From Bifidobacterium breve (lineage in GTDB: Bacteria; Actinomycetota; Actinomycetes; Nanopelagicales; Nanopelagicaceae), in assembly GCA_945883675.1 (NCBI GenBank), contig CAMCYA010000001.1:1-64000 (forward strand): 64,000 bases of DNA, given 5' to 3'. The notes under the pieces were generated by a model. The model worked only from the letters and a program-made list of their open reading frames with translations. It was not told the origin of the DNA and did not search any database. The position numbers were made by a program, and so were the translations under genes. Below, piece after piece: positions 59,171 through 64,000 of this stretch; the stretch's first letter is position 1, and every line of letters starts with the position of its first letter.

Positions 59171-59602
59171 TTAATTACTGCCGGATACATACTGTTTAAG
59201 CGCTTCATTTTCTACAGAGATCTCATTGACATGGTGTTTAACCACATCGCCGATAGAGACGATAGAAAGCAAATTGCCATCAGCATCTACAACAGGAACG
59301 TGACGAATGCGCTGCTTAGTCATCAATTCCATAACTTCAGAGACTGTCGCATCAGATGTGCAGGTGTGCACGTTAACTGTCATGATGTCTCGCACATGTA
59401 GATCTTCCATCATGTCGAGCTTGCCAGGCATTGCTCGGACAATGTCTCGTTCAGAGACGATTCCATCGATCACTTTGCCATCAAGTGAAACAACCATAGC
59501 GCCGATGTGAAAGCTATTGAGAGATTCAACTAAGTGTTTCACCCTGTCATTAGCCGAGATTGTATGAACGCGCTTGTTTGCAATGAGGGTTTGGATTTTC
59601 AT
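59171..59602 (-). CDS. Tandem CBS-domain protein
   Basis: A 143-residue protein from ATG 59602, with TAGGAGA about seven bases upstream. There are two CBS domains: residues about 1-65 (VHTISANDRVKHLVESLNSF, GIVSERDIVRAM) and 70-130 (TVSEVMELMTKQRIRHVPVV, SIVSIGDVVKHH). Such stand-alone pairs bind adenine nucleotides and act as energy sensors, often dimeric. Partners are not evident here. Confidence 0.9.
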   Translation of the reverse strand: MKIQTLIANKRVHTISANDRVKHLVESLNSFHIGAMVVSLDGKVIDGIVSERDIVRAMPGKLDMMEDLHVRDIMTVNVHTCTSDATVSEVMELMTKQRIRHVPVVDADGNLLSIVSIGDVVKHHVNEISVENEALKQYVSGSN

Positions 59603-59888
59603 TCTGTCTCCTAACCATGAAGTGTCTAGATACTTCTCTTGGTAAGGGGACAATGCAATAGGCAGGGATGGGTTAGGTCTGCTTTGGGTGCTCGGGCTGC
59701 ACATGCGAGCTTTCGGCCTTTAGCGCAGAGGCCACCATGAGATGCGGATATCCCTATACGACGTGAGAGAGATCCTGCAATTACTCCTGCGATACCGGTT
59801 CCAACTCCAGAGTTAGAGCCTGCTAAATAATTTATTAAACGCTACGAACCAACCCACAAATTCGTGGCCATATATCTAAACCAAACTA
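59603..59888. other. Region without a recognised gene
   Basis: In the 286 bases between the CBS gene and the TPR-like gene I see no supported coding frame, tRNA or strong hairpin. GAGCTTTCGGCCTTTAGC near 59704 is compositionally different but has no clear structure. Confidence 0.4.
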
Positions 59889-60389
59889 CTACTTGTTACC
59901 AATAGCTTTTTTCAAATCTTTATATTCTGAACAATTGACACCGCAGAGAGTCAAAAGTTTTGCAAGATTACTTTTGGCAGAGGCTATCTTCTTAGTGGTG
60001 ACAAAGAGCTCGCCCTGGTATTCAAGTGCGCCAAGGTGATTAGGGTTAATTTGCAAAGCCTTGGTGTAGTAAGAGGCAGAGGAACTGTAGGACTTTAACT
60101 TGCGTGATGTGTAGCCAAGTAAGTTGTTGACATCTGCATTGTTTGGAAAGGCTTTATCTATCTTTATTAGCTCTGTCCGTGCTTTTTTAAAGTTATTTGA
60201 GCTCAACATTGGATTGATACGAGTCAGCTCAGTTTGCACTGTTACTACTGGCTTGGCTGGTGTGGATGTTGATGTGGGTGCTTTTGATGGTGCGGGTGTT
60301 ACTGCTGGCGCTGGCGTTGGTGAATAGTCCCCGTGGGCCGCTGGCGCCATAAGGGATAGCGCAGCAACATAGATCAACAGTTTTCTCAT
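59889..60389 (-). CDS. Secreted TPR-like protein
   Basis: A 166-residue protein with a signal peptide (MRKLLIYVAALSLMAPAAHG), a Pro/Ala/Thr linker (SPTPAPAVTPAPSKAPTSTS) and two to three TPR units (NFKKARTELIKIDKAFPNNA, YSSSASYYTKALQINPNHLG). A late pair of cysteines (LCGVNC) is present. It is probably an exported scaffold; the partner is unknown. Confidence 0.72.
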   Translation of the reverse strand: MRKLLIYVAALSLMAPAAHGDYSPTPAPAVTPAPSKAPTSTSTPAKPVVTVQTELTRINPMLSSNNFKKARTELIKIDKAFPNNADVNNLLGYTSRKLKSYSSSASYYTKALQINPNHLGALEYQGELFVTTKKIASAKSNLAKLLTLCGVNCSEYKDLKKAIGNK

Positions 60390-60482
60390 AAGAAAACGGT
60401 AGCAGTGCGGTATTCAGTGCGCACTTTGAACAAGGTCACACCCTGGCTTTGACCCACAGCAATAATTCACCTCCTGCCTGAA

Positions 60483-62426
60483 CTAGGCCCAGACCCACTT
60501 AAAGCCATTAATCATGTAGTAAATATATACAGCAATGAAGATGTATATGGCAGCGCCAGTTATTCGATATGTCATCACGCCCCATTTGTTCTCCACAAAG
60601 TAACGCGGGGTGTGGGTGTGCTCCTCTGTTAGTGCATCGATGATTGAAAAAAACAGCAGTGGAACTAGCGCTATTTCCAAAATCAGCTCCTCGTGCACTT
60701 TCAGATTTGGATTTTCGAGTAATTTGGTCAGAGCAATACCTAATAGGAAAAGAAGTGCAATCTTTGGTGCTCCACGTAAATTTAGTGAACCCAATCTGTT
60801 GGATGGATTTTTCCACATAAGTTTGATCAGGCTTGGCAGGGCAAAAAGTGCAATTATCATTGGAACAGCTGCTGACCCGTTTTTAAATGTTCCAATTGAG
60901 GTGATGAGGATCCAAATCCAGGCACTCTTTAGAACAGTTCGCAGAAGGATAGAGATCCGTGACTGCACGAGATCGTTTGAAATCATCTCATTTAATCGAT
61001 CGCCCCAATTTCTAGAGACATAGTGCTCAATGAAATATCGGATGATCAAAGCAAACCAAATCAATGCTGCGATCTTTATGGGGGCATCTTTAACGTCAAA
61101 CTCCGCCCCTGACAAATCTGAAATTACGCCAATGACCTTCCAGACCATCCAGCCAGTAACTAATGGGCTTAGTAAGTAGTCGACTGCATAATTCCAGTTA
61201 CGACCAGGGTCTCTATGCAGGCCATCGAACTTCCTTAAAACGCCAGCAAAAAGGGGTGGAGTGCAAGATATTAAGAAAATAGATATTAAAGTGGAAAAAA
61301 TTCGCTTCGGTTCATCTGGTATTCCAGAGGGTAAAACTTTGGCGAAAAAAACCAGTGTTACAAATGTTGCGCCAGCTAGTGCGCCAGCTAATGAATCAAG
61401 TACTCCAATTGCGATCATAAGAGCCATACAGATGAAAGAAGGAAGTAATGAGGAAAGTAGCGTAGAAGATGAAGAAATCCCAGGGCGGCTCTGGATTTCA
61501 ATAAAACCAAAGATGCCAATCAATATTGCCATTGGGTAGAGCAAGAAGGAGATTGAACCCAAAACTGCCCTTAAGTAATCACCATCTCTAATGATTGTGG
61601 CTACCCCAGGGGTAAAGCGAGAGATTTTTTCAATTCTAATTCTCAGATAATTCTCAAAGAATCTATACTTAGCTAAAGTGACGGCGGGGTTTAATAAAAA
61701 CCTTAAGAACTTTTTTCTAGCTCCTTCTATTTTTAGTTTTTCATCTCTTCTGGCACTAATTTCTATGTACTCAGGAACACCTTGTTCATTTGAAGCACCT
61801 CTAGGAATGTTATTAGAGGAAGAATCTTTGGAAGTTGAAACACCAGATACAGCAGCCGAAGTCACCATCATGGCAAAAGTTGCAAGGACAACAATTGTTG
61901 TGCTGACGCCTGAAGCTGTCTTGGCCCCCTGATCATCTGCCAGTACAACTTCTCCTTCCCCGGGTGGTGTAATTTCTAAAAGTGGGACCCAGGCAGTTTC
62001 ATCAATTCCCTCTTCGTAAAGGGCATTTCTCCAAACACTAAAGTAAGTTTCACCTATCAAAACACCATATTCTCGATCACAATAGGTCTCACCATACCGA
62101 GTTACGAAATCAGAATTTGCGGCATCCTCGTCGCACTCAGTCGTATCTCTTCCATAAGCAATCGGATCTTTAAATGTGATCGCTGGCTCTGAATTATTGT
62201 CCTGACTCCAAACAAATTTACTTTCGTTATTCGTCGATTTAAAACAGACTAAGTAAATCTGGTCATCACTGTTTTGATCTGTCGTACCAATAACTGATTC
62301 GAACTTATCTGTGCACTCCAGACCAATATAGGGAAGCTCTACTGCGTTTGCATAGAAACTTCCAGAGGCAAGAATTCCAAGTGAAAGACACAGCACAGGT
62401 ACGAATTTGAGGAGCCTCGTAAACAT
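60483..62426 (-). CDS. Large multi-span membrane protein of unknown function
   Basis: A 647-residue protein. A signal peptide (VPVLCLSLGILASGSFYANA) is followed by an external domain of about 140 residues with several cysteines (LECTDKF, YLVCFKS, TECDEDA, TYCDREY), a membrane helix near residue 178, a cytoplasmic charged segment, then about nine further hydrophobic segments (residues 285-645). No transporter or enzyme motif is recognisable. Confidence 0.65.
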   Translation of the reverse strand: MFTRLLKFVPVLCLSLGILASGSFYANAVELPYIGLECTDKFESVIGTTDQNSDDQIYLVCFKSTNNESKFVWSQDNNSEPAITFKDPIAYGRDTTECDEDAANSDFVTRYGETYCDREYGVLIGETYFSVWRNALYEEGIDETAWVPLLEITPPGEGEVVLADDQGAKTASGVSTTIVVLATFAMMVTSAAVSGVSTSKDSSSNNIPRGASNEQGVPEYIEISARRDEKLKIEGARKKFLRFLLNPAVTLAKYRFFENYLRIRIEKISRFTPGVATIIRDGDYLRAVLGSISFLLYPMAILIGIFGFIEIQSRPGISSSSTLLSSLLPSFICMALMIAIGVLDSLAGALAGATFVTLVFFAKVLPSGIPDEPKRIFSTLISIFLISCTPPLFAGVLRKFDGLHRDPGRNWNYAVDYLLSPLVTGWMVWKVIGVISDLSGAEFDVKDAPIKIAALIWFALIIRYFIEHYVSRNWGDRLNEMISNDLVQSRISILLRTVLKSAWIWILITSIGTFKNGSAAVPMIIALFALPSLIKLMWKNPSNRLGSLNLRGAPKIALLFLLGIALTKLLENPNLKVHEELILEIALVPLLFFSIIDALTEEHTHTPRYFVENKWGVMTYRITGAAIYIFIAVYIYYMINGFKWVWA

Positions 62427-62522
62427 GTCAAGGAATCTAGCGCTTAACTTTGCATTCTCCTAGCGGTTTCACATACCAATTTGGATTCGGATAATTAACC
62501 CTTAATCCCCTACCCTGTAGAT

Positions 62523-62993
62523 ATGAACCTTCGAAACGCAATATCTTTCGCCGGCATAGCAGTTGTCCTTGTCTATGTCGTTGGCTCTGGGCTTTGGGTT
62601 AATACCGGTGATAGTTGGTATAACAATCTCAATAGGCCATCGTGGCAACCACCAGGTTACATATTCGGAATTATCTGGCCATATAACTTTATTGTTCTTG
62701 GCATTGCAGCATTTGCGATAGGCCAACGTGCATCCATTCCTGTTGCACTTACTTACTTGGCTTTCTTTGCCTTCTCTGTTGCAGCAGCTCTGCTCTGGGC
62801 ATATCAGTTCTATCGCCCACATAACTTCACTGCTGCAGCAATCGCACTTACGGCAACAGCTGTGCTTACTATCCCCATGAGTTACATACTCTTTACGATC
62901 TCACTGCCTATTGCACTTGCTGTGATGCCATATCAAGTGTGGGTGGCAATTGCTGCAACGCTTAGTTGGAGTTTTCGCAGGTTGAATCAGTAG
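62523..62993 (+). CDS. TspO/MBR-family tryptophan-rich sensory protein
   Basis: A 156-residue protein with five membrane helices. The family's LNRPSWQPPGYIFGIIWPYN lies near residue 37, with the conserved Trp-Pro-Pro and Trp, and the C-terminal PYQVWVAIAATLSWSFRRLN is typical. TspO proteins bind porphyrins and are linked to tetrapyrrole and light responses. Length is normal. It converges with the UbiA-family gene 14 bases away. Confidence 0.88.
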   Translation: MNLRNAISFAGIAVVLVYVVGSGLWVNTGDSWYNNLNRPSWQPPGYIFGIIWPYNFIVLGIAAFAIGQRASIPVALTYLAFFAFSVAAALLWAYQFYRPHNFTAAAIALTATAVLTIPMSYILFTISLPIALAVMPYQVWVAIAATLSWSFRRLNQ

Positions 62994-63006
62994 TTGTATT
63001 TTATTT

Positions 63007-63684
63007 CTAAGGCGCAACAGGCGGTAGCGAAGTATCTGAGAGCACCAGAAGTGCGATTGCAGATGCAATCAGCAGAACTGCTGTAATCGCAGAAGCTTTT
63101 GTTCCAAGACGTTGAGGTAAACCTTTGATGCCGCTGAGATGATCTTGCTTCATATCTTTTATAACGTTGAGAAAGTGCGCAGCTACTCCAAGTAATGCCC
63201 CGCCAAGCATCATCCAAACTGGTGGCATCTCTCCCTTAGAAAGTGCCATACAAGATGGAAGAGCTGCAAATGCAACTGCGTATGGCAGTGGAGATAAAAA
63301 GTTGAACTTGAAGTAGAAGTTATAGGCAACTGCCCATCCGATGGCAAAGATTGAAAGTCCTCCCCCAATGAAACCCAACGGCCCAAAAAGATTGGTCAGG
63401 AGTGCAATAGGAAGCATTATCTGCAACCAACGCTGTAAGTACTTTGGAGTTATCAAACCTGCAACAAGAGGTTTTTTTAATCGGTTATGGCGCACATCAT
63501 CTTGGTAATCAATAAGGTCATTGCTCCAACCAACTACAAGCTGACCACAAAAGAATGCAAATGCAATAACCATTGATGGGCCTTCCCACCAATAAAGCTG
63601 TGCGAAGAAGTAACTAATAGAAGTGACAAGCATGGTTGGGCCAAAGTGTGAAGCACGCATTAAGCCAATCAAACGCTTTGTCAT
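63007..63684 (-). CDS. UbiA-family prenyltransferase
   Basis: A 225-residue membrane protein with about seven helices. The first aspartate-rich motif is NDLIDYQDDVRHNRLKKPLV (Asn55, Asp56, Asp59, Asp63), which coordinates Mg-prenyl diphosphate. The second, usually D-x-x-x-D, appears as IKDMKQDHLSGIKGLPQRLG near residue 170. The members range from menaquinone and heme O synthesis to carotenoid modification. This short form cannot be specified further. Confidence 0.85.
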   Translation of the reverse strand: MTKRLIGLMRASHFGPTMLVTSISYFFAQLYWWEGPSMVIAFAFFCGQLVVGWSNDLIDYQDDVRHNRLKKPLVAGLITPKYLQRWLQIMLPIALLTNLFGPLGFIGGGLSIFAIGWAVAYNFYFKFNFLSPLPYAVAFAALPSCMALSKGEMPPVWMMLGGALLGVAAHFLNVIKDMKQDHLSGIKGLPQRLGTKASAITAVLLIASAIALLVLSDTSLPPVAP

Positions 63685-63730
63685 GAGAATGGCCTTTTTA
63701 GTTGAGGTAAGAAACAGATGAGGTCTAGGT

Positions 63731-64000
63731 TCAATTTGTTTTTGATACGCTCACGAGTAAGCCTGTAGAAGTGTTGTCAATCAGTTCGATGTTCCAGTTG
63801 TCGATGGATTTCTTTTCACCTTTTCTTAAAAGCAACTTCTCGGCGGTGATAGGGCCATCGCCATGACTGATGTTTGTATCAATCTTGTAAACAAGTAGTC
63901 CCTGACCTGAAGAGTAATTGTTCCGTGACTCCATAGCGATTGTTACCCCAGGTTTAACGTTTATTAACAGCAACTTGGTTCCCAAAGAATTAGAAAAATC
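63731..64000 (-). CDS. C-terminal end of an M6-like metallopeptidase paralogue, cut by window end
   Basis: The frame is open up to the window edge, so the start and catalytic part lie beyond 64000. The visible 89 residues align with the C-terminus of the protein at 16573-18003: both have M/F-E-S-R, G-(L/V)-L-V-Y, a His-Gly pair, (L)LL(R/H)(K/E)G(E/D)K and a final LVSVSK or VLVSKN. It is thus the 3' end of a homologous secreted peptidase. Confidence 0.7.
   Translation of the reverse strand, partial: DFSNSLGTKLLLINVKPGVTIAMESRNNYSSGQGLLVYKIDTNISHGDGPITAEKLLLRKGEKKSIDNWNIELIDNTSTGLLVSVSKTN

Overview
The window looks like a chromosome segment of a streamlined, moderately AT-rich actinobacterium, most likely a freshwater Nanopelagicales (acI) relative. 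That is an inference from gene content and style: trmB, pepN, an actinobacterial HNH protein, glbO, ettA, orn and ppa sit close together, intergenic gaps are short, several genes start with GTG or TTG, and several transcripts look leaderless. No rRNA, CRISPR array, insertion sequence or integrase gene was seen.

Layout. 1-2 kb: a partial tRNA-Pro, then a small island bounded by a duplicated 5' half of tRNA-Gly and the intact tRNA-Gly; its cargo is a visibly GC-richer Gfo/Idh/MocA oxidoreductase and a small protein. 2-14 kb: mostly core housekeeping genes (rpiB, trmB, pepN, HNH protein, MscS-like channel, glbO, MFS, thioesterase, ettA, tRNA-Arg/orn, tRNA-His, ppa, tRNA-Lys). 14.2-19.4 kb: four single-gene units lie behind tRNA-Lys, separated by repeats that each end in a copy of the tRNA-Lys 3' end. 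They encode a secreted trypsin-like protease, a TMEM175-like channel and two secreted metallopeptidase-like proteins. The arrangement resembles a cassette array anchored on a tRNA and is the most unusual feature here.

19.5-27.4 kb: a secreted repeat protein, an S51-family peptidase, DUF2256 and DCC proteins, a 5'-nucleotidase, a PsiE-like protein, an iron-sulfur (6-4) photolyase and an NlpC/P60 hydrolase. 27.4-31.3 kb: a ferric-iron ABC operon behind a near-perfect 28-bp palindrome. 31.3-37.2 kb: a TauABC/SsuABC-like transporter with an SDR, a flavoprotein and an Asp/Glu racemase-family protein. 37.4-47.3 kb: a probable LacI-controlled catabolic locus with a polar amino-acid-type ABC transporter, an acetoacetate-decarboxylase-fold protein without its usual lysines, a fumarase/PcaB-superfamily lyase, an unknown Cys/His protein, an SDR and a fused E1 alpha-beta dehydrogenase. 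Two of its promoters carry the same operator-like element at the same distance from the -10 box, which allows a regulon to be proposed although the substrate is unknown.

47-50 kb: small membrane proteins. 50-59 kb: an accessory region with a three-gene restriction-modification operon (two methyltransferases and a divergent putative nuclease), two paralogous small charged proteins, two SHOCT-domain proteins, a TPR protein, small Cys-rich proteins and a candidate structured RNA. 59-64 kb: CBS, TPR, large membrane, TspO and UbiA-family proteins, and the 3' end of a second M6-like metallopeptidase cut by the window edge.
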